Positions 1 through 11,560 of a stretch of 64,000 nt of DNA are shown here, in pieces (position 1 is the first letter of the stretch; every line of letters starts with the position of its first letter). The stretch is from Rhexocercosporidium sp. MPI-PUGE-AT-0058 (taxonomy: Eukaryota > Ascomycota > Leotiomycetes > Helotiales), in the NCBI GenBank assembly GCA_020746875.1, contig JAGTJL010000007.1:1240001-1304000 (forward strand). Reading direction: 5' to 3'. Made by a program: the position numbers and the translations under genes. Below the pieces are notes generated by a model. That model saw only the letters and a list, made by a program, of their open reading frames with translations, had not been told where the DNA came from and did not search any database.

Positions 1-749
1 GAGTTCGGAAAGCCACCCCAGTCTAGTCAGCTGAGCAAGATCATGAAAGGTCGATCCAACAGCTTCTGCTCTTCATTTATCTACGATATATCACAATGAG
101 CAAAGATTCAAGCTGATACTAGCCTTTCTTACACTCCAAGGTCATGGGAAAAATGGGGCATCGCTTGTTGATGTGATTAGCGACACTTTCAAGGCTTTAC
201 AGATTTGCGTGATCGGACGACACCTCTATTAGAATCATTTTCTCACCAATTTTTATAGCTATGAGGAACTCTCACTGCATATATCAATATATTGAAAGTT
301 AATAAAATGTAATTCTGCTTCACAGATGTCGAGATGAATGCCAAAGAAAAACGACGATAGAATCTTGCGGTAGTATGCCATTATATTCTTGTAAGGAATT
401 GACGTTGCCGACGCCCTGGCTTTCGCATCCAGTGTTGTTACTCGGAGAGGCTAATAAATGGGGAATAACCTACTTCCTTTAATGCTCGACATCTGTCCTG
501 CGGTATTGACATTAGAATTGACCAAAATAAAAAAGATCAAGAATTTCTGCTGGTACTTAGTGAGATGAATCAGATAAATAAAATGCCTTTGTGAAGAGAT
601 GATAATAGCTAAGATCGACACCAAGCTCAAGTGGCCCATGACAACGTGTTTGATACCCAACGGCTCCAGTGGTCACCTCTCCTCAAGTACGAACAGAAAA
701 ACAAAAGGCCAAACAGACAAAAGCAGTAGACGAAGCTCCTAAGAACGAA
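1..749. other. Left edge, no gene seen
   Basis: A-T leaning sequence with only short, frame-random open stretches. No family match, splice pattern or RNA gene is visible in it. It may be the flank of a gene lying outside the window. Confidence 0.5.
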
Positions 750-1400
750 AAAGGATATCTCATCATCGATATTCAGCCGCTAGGCCTGAATGATGCTGCG
801 CCTTGTGAGCCCGATATGCTCCCTCCTCTTTCAGAAACCTCTCCTTGAGACAGCTCGAGCATAACACATGCTTCATCCGCTGATGAGACCTGAAAGGCAG
901 TGCCAACTCCTTACAATACTACATCTCATCTTCGGGGCACAATCCGCAGTTTTAGCAGTTTTCACAATGCTTATTCCGAGCGTCTGGATGACGGAAGTGC
1001 GCCTGACAACAAGAATATCTCACATCGTAGTCATTCGCATGCCATTCGATGACCGCTTGGTCTTTCAAAAAAAATCCAGCATTCCACAAACCTGATGTGC
1101 GCTGCCTGTCAACGCTTCTCGAAAACCTCATCTTTGCAAAGTCCCAGTGCCTATCAGGAAATATATTTGTGCGCATCCTGACGATCCGCATACTCGTGCC
1201 ACGTATAGTAGCCTAGTTTACCGCAGTGGCACGCCTGGTACGGGACATCGACAGGAGAAGGCAGTAGGCTTTCGTTGGCGAACTGGTCAAGATACTGTGT
1301 AGATTGCAACTGCGTTTGCATATGGGTGTTCGGATTGGCTTGGGTGGACCACCAGGTTGTCTCCACGCATGTATTGCATGGAACTGTGCGTTCATATGAC
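750..1400 (-). pseudogene. Degenerate Cys/His zinc-finger-like gene relic
   Basis: Read on the minus strand, several overlapping frames give closely spaced Cys/His pairs: a C-H-C group near 1240, a C-C...H...H...C-C group near 970, and a C-S-S-C segment followed by an F, a Y and two His near 800-860, which looks like a zinc-binding finger. The pieces are in different frames and the last 200 nt contain in-frame TAA and TAG codons. No complete reading frame can be built and no start is evident. I infer the remains of a zinc-finger protein gene. It could also be chance; the family is not identified. Confidence 0.3.
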
Positions 1401-2237
1401 TTGTATAAAATCTACGTCGCTTAGAATTTTAGCGGTATTTTTACTTATTGTAACTCTTGCTTTAGAATGACAGCCATCACGTGTCAGCAGCCTCACATAC
1501 TAAACAGGGGTATAGGACGATAACAAGAGTCTCTTTGAATCTACAACTAAGGAGGAAAGAAGGTATGGAGAGAGAGTAACTAAAAATGAAGGGGGAGGTC
1601 CACACCGGAAAATGAGGCTATAGAGGCTCTCTCAACATTACTACATGGTTTGATCTGGACTGCTTGTTCCTCGTGAAGTACTTATAGCCCCAGGCAACTT
1701 TTGCTGGTCAGTTATGAGCTGTCAGTGTAGAACGCGAGTGTCGCAAGTCAGGAAGACCAGGCAATAAGTCACGAGGAAGAACAGAGAAAAAGAAATGGCT
1801 TGATTTAGTTCCATTGCATATACACCCGGTTTCTTCATTCACAACCCAGGGCTCACAACGCTCATAAGCATCTCATGCATCATGCATCACCTCATCTCAT
1901 CCGATGAATCATCCCTCCCTGCCTTCCTCCCGCCATCCTTCCATCAATGATATGAGCTCGCAAGCAAGCGACCAAGCAGGCAAGCAAGCGGAGAAAAACG
2001 CGTAAAGATTCAGATATCTGCCTCCACCCTTTCAAAACCAAAAAAGCCCTCATGTTCATCAGGGAAGATGCTCCTCCAAACGCCATAACTATGCAATACA
2101 AAATAAATACACGCGGACAATTGCCAATCAGATAAATTGGACTTTCGGTGGGTTCCTGGATGTATTGCCGAAAAGATGTGGTGAGCAAGATGTAGCGAGC
2201 AAAGTTGATCGAGCAAGATTCATCCAAGTGAGATAGC
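1401..2237. other. Intergenic, 3' flank of the orphan gene
   Basis: No gene seen. The stretch just downstream of the 617-residue gene (about 1870-2000) has short CATC- and GCAAG-type repeats and presumably holds its 3' UTR. Open frames here are short and unsupported. Confidence 0.5.
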
Positions 2238-4091
2238 TCATCTTCTTCGAGACTCGGACTTCTCAGCCTCCATCATTTGATCCATCATTAATCGCTCGCT
2301 CATGCTTCGAGGAGTGCCAGAAAAACTGCCAACACTAGCACGGAAACTCTGGACATTGCTCTCATCCAAACCACTCCGACCATTTACGCTGCCGACGAAC
2401 GAGCTAAGGGGTCCAATCGATGCGGCCTGGGCGTGAACATCTGGGCTGACGATTGGCATATTGAATGGGTGGCCTTTGTAAGATCCAACAGCTCCAGCAG
2501 TAAGAGCTCCATCGGTGTCCATTTGTGAGGATCTGATGATTGGTCGTGCAGGTGAGCTGGTATAGCCGTATTTGTTCGATGAAATTTCTCGGTTCTCAGT
2601 GGGGCGGATGGCGGACTCCGTGTCGAATGAATCGCGCTCTTCATCGTCGAGATCTTCTGGGGGACTCTCGGTACCGGTTGGAGGAACGCCACTGGACTCG
2701 AGAGTCTCGTCAAAATGAAAGAGATCGTCGTCTTCTTCCTTCTTGAAATTGAGGTCTTTAATCTCCAGCTCGCCTCCAAGTCCGAAATTGTCATTTCCTT
2801 GCCAGGCTTTACTATATCGGGTTGCGGAGGTAGGTGACTTGTTGTCGTCGATGCTAGGAGGATTGGCTGGTGAGAGAATACTTGCGGCTTGTGATGCACT
2901 TTGCCGTTTAAGAGGAGGCATGTCAAGCATATCTTCATCGTCCTCGGATAATGTTTCTATGCGATCCTGGGATTCCTTGTCGCTGCTCCTCACAATCCCT
3001 GGGCTGATCTCGGTAACGGTACCATTGCCGTTGGCGGTGCTTCCAAGACTTGATTGGGACTCTCCATTTCTCGCGGGCATATCTTGATTCGACGAGTCTT
3101 CAGAAAACCCATTTGCCGTCGCGACAGAGGCCGATCCATCTGGAGGTGCAGTTACTGTAGTCCATTGTGTACCATCATCCACCAGTGGAGACCGAGACAT
3201 ATTTCTTAGTGCTTGTGAAGAAGATATCCTCTTGGGTGGTGGCTTCTCAACGTCCTCGATCATCTCAGATCCTCCCTCCTCATCATCCTCGTCGCTAAAC
3301 AAGCTTGTTGGACCGTCACCGCTTATTGTAGATTCCGGCTGTGGCGAGGATGTTGGAAGCACCTCCACGCCGGCGACCTCGAACCTGACTCGGCGCGGAC
3401 TTCCTCGCTCTTTATTCGAGGCACTCGAGGATCTCCGAAGAGCACTACGGCGTCGAGACCCTTCACTATGATCTGATCCAACTGACCACTCGTCCGTGTT
3501 CTTTCGCTGCGGAGTAGGCGGACGGTTGGCTTCGGGGGTATTCATCAATGACCTGGTATCCGTACTTGCATCAACTTGTAATGGTTCATCCTCTCTCTCC
3601 TTGCCTTTAAAGCCGGGTGCTGGGGAGGTGAGGTTGTAATCGCGACTGGATCTGCGCTCGTTGCGACTGGTGCTGTCGAGAAGTGGGAGGTAGCTCGGAG
3701 TAAATACACCTTGGAACTCCTTCTCGCGCTCGTGCGGACTGCGCGGACTGCCTTCCATATCCTCTTCTGGTCTTCGAAAGGGGACGGGAATCGGGAGAGT
3801 TTGGGTTTGTGAGAATGCACCACCACCGACGCCATTCTCGAGAATGCTGGTGCCTGTCGCGCTTGACTCACTCGTGCCCGTCTTTGTAGGATACAATGAC
3901 GTGCAACCCTTCATTGCGTCCGCCATTGTCTTTGAGACTGTCTCGGATACGTCGTTGGGCACGCCGCGCAGAAGGTCCGCCGTATACTTCTCAAACTCGG
4001 CCGCCATGTCTTGCCGGTATTTCCACACCTTCAGATCAAGCTCGGACAGCTTTTGTTGAAGCTCCCCAACTAACTTGCTTGCTTCGTTCAT
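2238..4091 (-). CDS. Conserved-type fungal protein of unknown function, mostly disordered, with RVRF motif
   Basis: Single-exon gene of 617 residues starting at an ATG. I do not recognise the family. Residues 1-60 are predicted-looking amphipathic helix (heptad-like Leu/Val spacing, suggesting a coiled coil), and the rest is Ser/Pro/Asp/Glu-rich and low in hydrophobics, as expected for an intrinsically disordered protein. Around residue 232 lies RRVRFEV, a good match to the RVxF docking motif for protein phosphatase 1. Acidic patches occur near residues 265-285 and 425-500. The last 80 residues regain order-like character and end in a Met/Glu helix and an Arg tail. There is no signal peptide or membrane segment. 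It is intact, unlike its neighbours. A scaffold or phosphatase-regulated protein is inference only. Confidence 0.8.
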   Translation of the reverse strand: MNEASKLVGELQQKLSELDLKVWKYRQDMAAEFEKYTADLLRGVPNDVSETVSKTMADAMKGCTSLYPTKTGTSESSATGTSILENGVGGGAFSQTQTLPIPVPFRRPEEDMEGSPRSPHEREKEFQGVFTPSYLPLLDSTSRNERRSSRDYNLTSPAPGFKGKEREDEPLQVDASTDTRSLMNTPEANRPPTPQRKNTDEWSVGSDHSEGSRRRSALRRSSSASNKERGSPRRVRFEVAGVEVLPTSSPQPESTISGDGPTSLFSDEDDEEGGSEMIEDVEKPPPKRISSSQALRNMSRSPLVDDGTQWTTVTAPPDGSASVATANGFSEDSSNQDMPARNGESQSSLGSTANGNGTVTEISPGIVRSSDKESQDRIETLSEDDEDMLDMPPLKRQSASQAASILSPANPPSIDDNKSPTSATRYSKAWQGNDNFGLGGELEIKDLNFKKEEDDDLFHFDETLESSGVPPTGTESPPEDLDDEERDSFDTESAIRPTENREISSNKYGYTSSPARPIIRSSQMDTDGALTAGAVGSYKGHPFNMPIVSPDVHAQAASIGPLSSFVGSVNGRSGLDESNVQSFRASVGSFSGTPRSMSERLMMDQMMEAEKSESRRR

Positions 4092-4997
4092 GGTTCGCAG
4101 ATGGGGGGTAGACTTGCGGGTGCAAGTCGGCGGTTGTCAATGTTGAAGCATGTCCGAGGAGGAGGAAGGAGAAGTCGAAGTGTAGGTGAGGTTATTTTGA
4201 AGATGATGTGCTGAGCTTTTCACTTCTGAATTCCAATTCGGAGATACTCCGGCTGCTAGCGGTCAAAGACTTGCCTTGCCTGCCCTGCCCTGAGGCCATA
4301 CAATCTGGTGGATCCGACCCAGCCCGACCTAGACTGAACGCGACAGACGACCGCTCGGTCTAGATTGATTCTTTCACGCGCGGTTGTGCGCGCCGTCGTC
4401 GTTCTTCTATTTTAGATGCAGTCCGAATTAGAACTCTCGCATTGCTTCTTTCACTTAGTCTGAGGCAGTTGGCACAGAATTGCAATTGCAAAGGCAGCAA
4501 GCACGGCAAGACATATCGACGAGTTGGCATCATCGGTGAAGTCACCGCCTGCGTCCTTCGTCATCCTCCCACGCTCCCAGCGGCGGCATGTGAGCACCCG
4601 ACACCGGATCATCACCTGCCTTGTCTGTCTTTCTTTCCCTGTCAGATTGCAGGGTTTCGCAATTAGCCGGACGTTCTAGAACTGCTTCTATATTGGATGC
4701 TTGTTTATATCACGTGTGGCGAGCTTCCACATGACTTGTTTTTGCTGAGCTTGATGATAAGAGTGTTGTCTGGAATACCGTATGTGTTGTTCGACGCATC
4801 TGCTTTGTTTCTATTAGAAGCGCTTGTACCGAGGTTCTGTTTGGGAATTCATAAGGGAAGCTTGATAAGTCAAGCTGGCTTCAAAAGCACTTAGCGAGCA
4901 TACCCCTCATCAGCCTCATCCCAAGTACCATGACCTGCAGCAACATCGGCTAAGCAAGGTGTTTGGAGAAACGGACTAACCTACTGTCCCCAGCCAA
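4092..4997. other. Upstream region of the orphan gene
   Basis: Contains the minus-strand promoter and 5' leader of the 617-residue gene and, near 4620-4660, pyrimidine-rich sequence. Short open frames on both strands have no family support. No gene seen. Confidence 0.5.
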
Positions 4998-6660
4998 ATG
5001 CAACAGTCTCAACTTTTGAGGCTCAGTGATGAATTCATCCTCCTCATCGCCGAACAACTTCGTTTATTGGCTCCAAGCCTATGCGAGAATCCCAGCTCAT
5101 TCAGCTCGATCTCCATCAGCGATCAAGACTCGATCAGCCAGCTCTTATTAACTTGCAAAAGACTTTGTGTATTTCGTTGGCCTACATTTCAAATTTCGTA
5201 ATGCTACCCTCGCCCAGGATATCGTATGGCGATATACTATTCGGATTGTGTGAAAGCTGGGGCATTGCAATCGATGACCAACAACATCACCCAGGTGGCA
5301 ATCGACACCCCATTAGACTAGGTTCTTGAAGCCGACATACTTCTATTACGCAAGAACCTCAAGCGCATTGTGTATGTCTGCACTCGACATGTCAAAAAAT
5401 GGTGTTCATAGATGGCAGCTGGTGTTGTTGGTCATCGGAAATCAACTCAACGCGATCATTATGCGAAGTCATCCCCGAAGAGATCCAATAATTGCTCCGT
5501 ACACGACGTCCACACATCCATTTGTATATCTGGAATTGTTCGTGGCTACAGTTCAGAACCCCTCATCTCGGCAAGCATGGACCAATGTGCGACTCTCCCG
5601 AGCAACTCCCAGACAATCTAGTATCTCTCTACATGCAAGCATCGTCATATCGTCAAGTGTTACCAGCGAACAACCTCTATAGCATCCTGTGACAGCATCC
5701 ACGTCTCCATACTCTCCAAGTAGAAGTTCTTGGCCTCATCTCCACGTCCAGCCCACAAAAGCTTCCTCCGATTAGGCAGCTCAATCTTTCGAAGTGCTGC
5801 CTCGGAGGTTCTAGAGACATCTCTCGGCTACTTCATACATGGCACTTCTCGAAGCGAGAAATTCTGAAAGGTACTGGAGTCCTGGCATTACGCATGCTTT
5901 CGGCCCTTCCGGCTATTACCTTCCCGATGCTGTGAAGCGTTGAATGAGATATGACGAGTGCATTCCGGACGCAGACAGCGCCCGAAGAGGCGGATGAACT
6001 GTTACGTCGGTTTCTCTGTAATTTCGACTAGTTAACAAACCTGAGTTTGAAGTGCAAGATCGAGTTCTTAACTACTGAAATCATTACAAGCTAGCAAAAC
6101 GTGAGGATACTGGAGATTTGTGATCTCCACGAAGCAGTTGCTAGCCATAGGCGTTGACCTACCACACCCGTCTTAAATTTGGCGAGAATCCGGGATGGCT
6201 GTCTGTTTATTTCAGAACTGAGGCTGGACATGTATTTGCGTCCGAAATATGTAAGTATCAGCCCACCTATCCCTGACTGGCGTCCCAGCAGAATTGACAC
6301 ATCACACCCAGACGGAAGAATTCCTCTCCATCATCGTCTCCTTTCCTCAGCTTTGCAAACTCACCCTCCGTATCAGTCTCGATTACCACGGCTTCACATC
6401 CCGTCTAGACGCCGCGAGTAAGCTCGTTCATGCTCTCTCCACACTTGATCCAGCAGAGTATTCAAAACCATAACCGTCGATGTCACCCGATTTCAGGAGT
6501 TTGTCACTGCATCTAATAGATATGGCGCCCGAACCGACAGGCGAACGATCGAGTTGAAATTTGTGGCTCGAGACTGTATGAGAGAGGTGTGAGACTTGCT
6601 GTTGATGATCGGGATTTGGGAAATAAGCCAGTGAGGCTCAGAACGTGGTTGAAGGGACAT
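4998..6660 (+). pseudogene. Degenerate F-box/leucine-rich-repeat protein gene
   Basis: Starts with an ATG and an F-box-like segment (LLRLSDEFILLIAEQLRLL, then a Cys-Lys-Arg-Leu turn and a Trp-Pro), the usual beginning of fungal F-box proteins that recruit substrates to SCF ubiquitin ligases. The frame closes after 67 codons. Leucine-rich segments then continue in other frames: about 5720-5930 (LHTLQVEVLGLIS, then PIRQLNLSKCCL) and about 6313-6470 (EEFLSIIVSFPQLCKLTLRI). These fit one F-box/LRR protein of roughly 450-500 residues broken by several stops and frameshifts. Some breaks could be unrecognised introns, but stops inside leucine-rich blocks argue for decay. Exact ends are uncertain. 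Confidence 0.55.
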
Positions 6661-7025
6661 GATTTTCCCCCTCAGTACTAATATGTATCGTTTTGAGATG
6701 TTAACTTAGTCTATAAGCCCGTAAACACTGTAGGTAAACCATCTCCGTTGCTTTCAAATCAATCATCGTTGTTGTTTTTCCGATCCCAGATTATGGTTTT
6801 TGACCGGGTTCCTAGCCAACCAGGCATGTCGCATCGTAAGCATACAAGATCTACGACGCCGCCAAGTTCTCACTCATTCCATCATCGTCAGCATTTTATG
6901 CCGTACACTATGAGGGGCCCCCAATAAATGAATTGTGGGCGCCCTGAACATGAACCATTCTATAGTCTCATTTGGTTCAGAGTCATATACGAATATTTGA
7001 AGAATCTTTCCGCATCATCGTCGAC
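6661..7025. other. Promoter region of the methyltransferase gene
   Basis: No gene seen. This 365-nt stretch separates the F-box relic from the methyltransferase start and should contain that gene's promoter. No clear TATA box was identified. Confidence 0.45.
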
Positions 7026-7958
7026 ATGGCGGCCCAAGAGAAACCGTTGCAAATCGATTTTGGTTCGGACGAGCAAGAGATCCACCGTCTGACTATCCAG
7101 CACGAAGTCACTAAATCAGCTTACCCATCACTAATCCTCGCACCAATCGACCTCACTCAGCCAGGCCTGAAGATTCTCGATTCCGCAACAGCAGATGGTA
7201 CGGATTCTCAATTTTCACCTTGTGACACAATAACAAGCTGACCAAGAAGGTCTCTGGCTTCGCGATATCCAATCTCTCGTAGCAACCCCGCATTCACTCA
7301 TCGGGACGGATATAAACCCCAATGTCTTCCCCTCCGCCCCAACGCAGAACATCACTTTCCAAGTCCAAGACATCACCAAGCCATGGCCCGCCGATCTCGC
7401 CGGCGAATTCTCCCTCGTTCATTCCCGCAACGGACTCGCAGGCTGTGGCGCCTTTCCAGTCGAAGAAGCCGTGAAGAACCTAGTGGGGTTGGTGAAGCCA
7501 GGAGGTTGGATACAGATTGAAGAAATGGATTTTCAGAAAGTAAAACACCTTCCGGGGGCCATTCGTGAGCTTGCTGATTTGCTCGATGTGATGTTCGCCG
7601 CGGTCGGCGCGCATTGGGGGTATGCTGATGAGATGGAAAAGTGGTTGAAAGATGCCGGGCTGGTGGATGTCGAGGTCAGAGTCATTGGTGTGCCGTACGG
7701 GAAAGCTTGCCAGGATGATTCAATGCGAGGTAAAGGGGTTGATGCCTTTGTGTTGGGTGCGGAGGCGGTTTGTATTGGCGCGAAAGGTAAGTCGAGTATT
7801 ATTTTGCTGGAATTTGTTGCTAATACCGAGCAGCACTTGCGGTGGAGGGGTTCACAAAAGAGCAATTGGATACTCTACCCGAGAGGCTTAGAAATTACTT
7901 AGTCGAAGAAGGAGCAGAAGGTCCCATGGTCTGTGTTTGGGGTCGTAAGCCCCTGTAA
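7026..7958 (+). CDS. LaeA/UMTA-like SAM-dependent methyltransferase
   Basis: Three exons: 7026-7197, 7250-7786 and 7834-7958, giving 277 residues. Introns of 52 and 47 nt have GT-AG ends and branch-like GCTGAC and GCTAAT. The start is the first ATG in frame before the family match; upstream in-frame triplets are not ATG. Class I methyltransferase landmarks: motif I as LDSATADGLWLRD formed exactly across intron 1, a later ITFQVQDITKPWP segment (acidic ribose-binding region), HSRNGLAGCG, and the post-core VKPGGWIQIEEMDF. This pattern is typical of the fungal UMTA/TdiE/LaeA-like group, which methylates secondary metabolites or acts as a regulator; the substrate here is unknown. Complete, with no frame damage. 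It lies between two gene relics and has no partner cluster next to it. Confidence 0.85.
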
Positions 7959-9329
7959 TTGATGAAATCTGAGAACTTAAAGTGTCACGCGAATTGTTTC
8001 CATGCAAGCCAATACGCTGCCACTCGGCCAAGTTGTACTTGTTCAACGAAGAACATTTGGACGTGTGAGAAAATATTGAGATACAATGCAGAACCTACTC
8101 CAGTGGTTCGGCTCAGCTGGTTCTGATATCCCGCGCTTAACCCGAATGTTGCCCCTTACTTGCCTAAATATGAGTCGAAATACGCGATAGTCCTGTCAAA
8201 AGCCAAGCATTTGGGGGGCTGTCGAGGCCCAAAAATATGTTCATTCAGCTTGCGATGCTAACCAACATGTTCAGAATCCGCCTTTCGTCCAAGTACTTGG
8301 AACACACTCGTGTGCCTCACTACTCAGCGCCCAAAATGACAGTAGCAGTTTTCAACTAAACACAACACATCTCGTCAAACACATCTGCGGATTAGCCAGT
8401 ACCCGTAGCCGACTTCAAACTGTGGCAGCTTTCCCACAAGATGTCCATCTTGTCATGAAGGCCCCGGAATTGAGTTTCCGGATACGTTCAGAAGGGCGTT
8501 GTCCCATGGCGGAATTCACCAGGCTCCTAAGGGAACGGAAAAATCCAAACTCAGGAGATCTGGTGTGCGTTTTCTGCAAGCATCTTGAACAATTCAGAAT
8601 GAAAAAGAAAGAAAAAAACAAGTAAGCGCTGTCCTCTCTACTATCTGGCCTCGACAACCTCCCAAATTTGTTCGTTTTTTTTTTCGCTCTCGATCTCTTT
8701 TCTCTACTAAATTTCGAACTCGTTAATTAGCCCAAAGTGCAAACAAAACGCATCGGTGGCAAGCCTTATAGTAAAAGCACTGCAATATTAAAATTCGGGG
8801 ATACACTTGTGGGATTTGAGCCTTTGTTGCGAATTTATTCTTCTATGTCTTGCATCAGTTGAAGTTGAAGTGGAAGTTTACTTTATTTTTTTTAAGGTCT
8901 TTTTACCTCTCATGTCCCGATTGAACTACCCCGCCTAAGACAATCAACCTTACAAAATTAAACAGCATCAGTTGTTCCTGTGATACGAAGAGACTGAACA
9001 CAGCAAACTTCGATTGGCTACATGACACTGGTGTTAGAAGTTTCCTACGTTCTTGCTGCTTTTCGGTCTCACGTGTATCTCCCTAAAATTGATTATTGTT
9101 TACTTCGGAGGTCGCTTAGCTATCTCCGCATACCTCAGTTTGGCAGGAATGAACCTCACTCACGTGGTCAGAGTGATGGCTCGCAACTACCTTACTCACC
9201 TAGGTAGAGGCAACTTAAGAGTACCTTGCTTTTAGCCTTTTTTTGGGCCTCTAATTTGCTTTATTTCACCTTTTGGCTAACCCTGCCCACACCATCAACA
9301 ACTCCTCCTATCCTTCTTCTCCCATCAAT
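7959..9329. other. Intergenic, no gene seen
   Basis: About 1.4 kb with poly-T/poly-A tracts (near 8675-8690 and 8884-8895). The longest frame, about 8422-8625 on the plus strand, has a CVFC pair and a Lys-rich end but no family match, and I do not call it. Confidence 0.45.
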
Positions 9330-11560
9330 GGATGTCGCTAGCGCCATTTTACCTTCGACATCTGGGCCGCATTCCGTCTCTCTGGTGGGTGCTATTCGGT
9401 ACACGGTCTTTAATGAGGTACCCTCATTGAGCAGCTCCCTCGGCTCTCAAGTGTCCTAGCTGACTTGTGTATGTGTTCAGATCGCACGATCCGAGTCCCG
9501 CAGAACTTGGAGAGATGTTGGATTGGGAATTCGAGACTGGATTCGATCCCTACGATTCTTGTGTAGTGAGTTTTACTTCATGCTCAGACCACTTGCCTAC
9601 TGCGCCATCAATATTCGTCGACACGAGCTGGTTAAAGCACTTCTGCAGAGGCGGGCCAGGTGGGTGCGGAGTCTCAGTTTCAACGCGACCTGTGCCGATA
9701 TACGAAAGTTCTCACATTCGGTGCTAAAAACGATGGACTCAATATAGAATTAATGGCAGCGATATAAGGAGGATTGCTAATTCCTAGAAAGCTTCCGGTA
9801 AGGGTTTTTAATTCCTTCGTGGAAGACGCACCAGGATAATTGTTCAATGCTAACGAGCAAACACCTGGATGTTTCCCACCCGGAGGGACTCTAATGATAT
9901 TGAAGACTGCTCAGTGCTCACTCGAAATTTCTAGACTTTGCAATGCGTTGCTTCATACTCGGGGCTGGCACAGAGTATGTATGTTCAATGAGCAGAGTGA
10001 TTGGGCTGGTATACCAACCGACTAGGAAGACTCGCAACACTGCCTACTAAAAACAGCACGGCTGCACAAAATGACTCAGGAATCACCTCCGAAAATAATT
10101 AGCATTGACTGCATATAGGACTAACTATAATGACTATGGATTACCAAGAGACTCTAGATGTACTTTCAATATCTTAGTAGCTCTCTGGATCCCCTCATGC
10201 TCTCCTCGAGAAACGTGGGGACTAGTACACACCAGTCGACGATACCTGCCAAAGAAGAAACTGAGAGTCAGGTGGCGGGATAGATGGAAGTATCCCACGG
10301 TGTGGCAGTACGGCTTTTAGCGCCGTTTTCAAAAGAGACCTCTCAGCTCCAGCCGCACAACTCACCATCCTTTGCTTTAAAAGACTAATTTATACAAGAG
10401 CTATTATTCGTTCAAGTAAAGCTATCATTTCATCTAGTTCTTTTTGTTCTACTAGCTTATTTGCGCTCAATGCACTCCTTTCAGGTTTTCACGCTAAAAG
10501 CCGTAAGCGAACTGCCACACCATGGGATACTATAGTATGTGCTGTGTAAATAGTTGTTTGCCATGTAACATGTTGGGATCGCAGCAGATTTAGATCCTTT
10601 TGTGAATTAATGGCTATTGACCATTTCGTAGGAGGATATACTTCAGATGTGGGATTTCTCTGAATCTCGCTGCTTGAGTCTCCCGTGATATAAGAAAAAT
10701 TTCTCCTGGACAGTACCAGTCTACCACCTACCCCGTCTTCAAACTTTGAAATTGGACTGTCCATTACAGCCAGTTGAAAATACCGATCTAGATGCCTTTA
10801 GTTGCTGGGTTTCCTCGCTACTTCAAAAATGCAAAGAATTGTCTAGTCTCAAGATTGTACAAGAGGTATAGCTAGCAATTGCGAACATCTGTGAGCTCAC
10901 AAAGCTGGGGAGCAAATTGCGAAAGCTGTGGTTGATTGAACGCGTCAGAGGTGAACCGTTTTCGATGCCACTTCTATGAAATCTCCTGGGTTCATGCCCT
11001 GCCATGGTTGACATGACAATAGACACGATTCTGCTAGATGTATTAGATACGAGAGAGGTAACTCTTTCAATCATGGCCAACCATTTAACCTGGCAGCTGT
11101 TGTAGATCTCAGACCACCTCAGTAAAATAGCCAAAGCCAGAGAGCTACGAAATATGACTCTTCATGCGTGGAAAACTCTTCAGATCCCGATTCTACGTAC
11201 CATAGGGCAACATGGATAATAAAGCAAGTACTCGATTAGAAGGTTGCCCACCAGTTCAAGGTGATGGTTCATTTGATGATTGTAGGTATTATTGAAGCTT
11301 CTTACTATGAACTGAGTATCCTAGAATCCTCCAAAGCTTTTATATGTTACTCTGAAACACCCTATTCTGTCAATTTGCCAATTCTTGGGCCGAACTGGCT
11401 AGGGGACCGGGAGGCTTCAGATGACAGAGACCATGTGGATTTCACTGGGGAAGAGCATCTTATCAAGGAATTTTTGTCCCGCAAGCACAAAACAGAAGTA
11501 AGTTCCCATGATGGAGTATACGAACAATGGGGTAGTCCAAAACGTCCGGCTGGATAGCGA
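9330..11560 (+). pseudogene. Second degenerate leucine-rich (F-box-like) gene
   Basis: One reading frame from about 10768 to 11217 is protein-like for some 150 codons and is interrupted only by single TAG or TGA codons before its end. It carries regular Leu/Ile spacing (for example CKELSSLKIVQE, GSKLRKLWLIERVRG and ARELRNMTLHAWKTLQ), as in LRR proteins with an F-box. Upstream pieces at about 9490-9745 (LRPLAYCAINIRRHELVKALL) resemble the segment after an F-box. The stops are of the CAG-to-TAG and CGA-to-TGA type, as expected from C-to-T mutation. The family assignment is tentative, and the outer ends are approximate. Confidence 0.45.
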
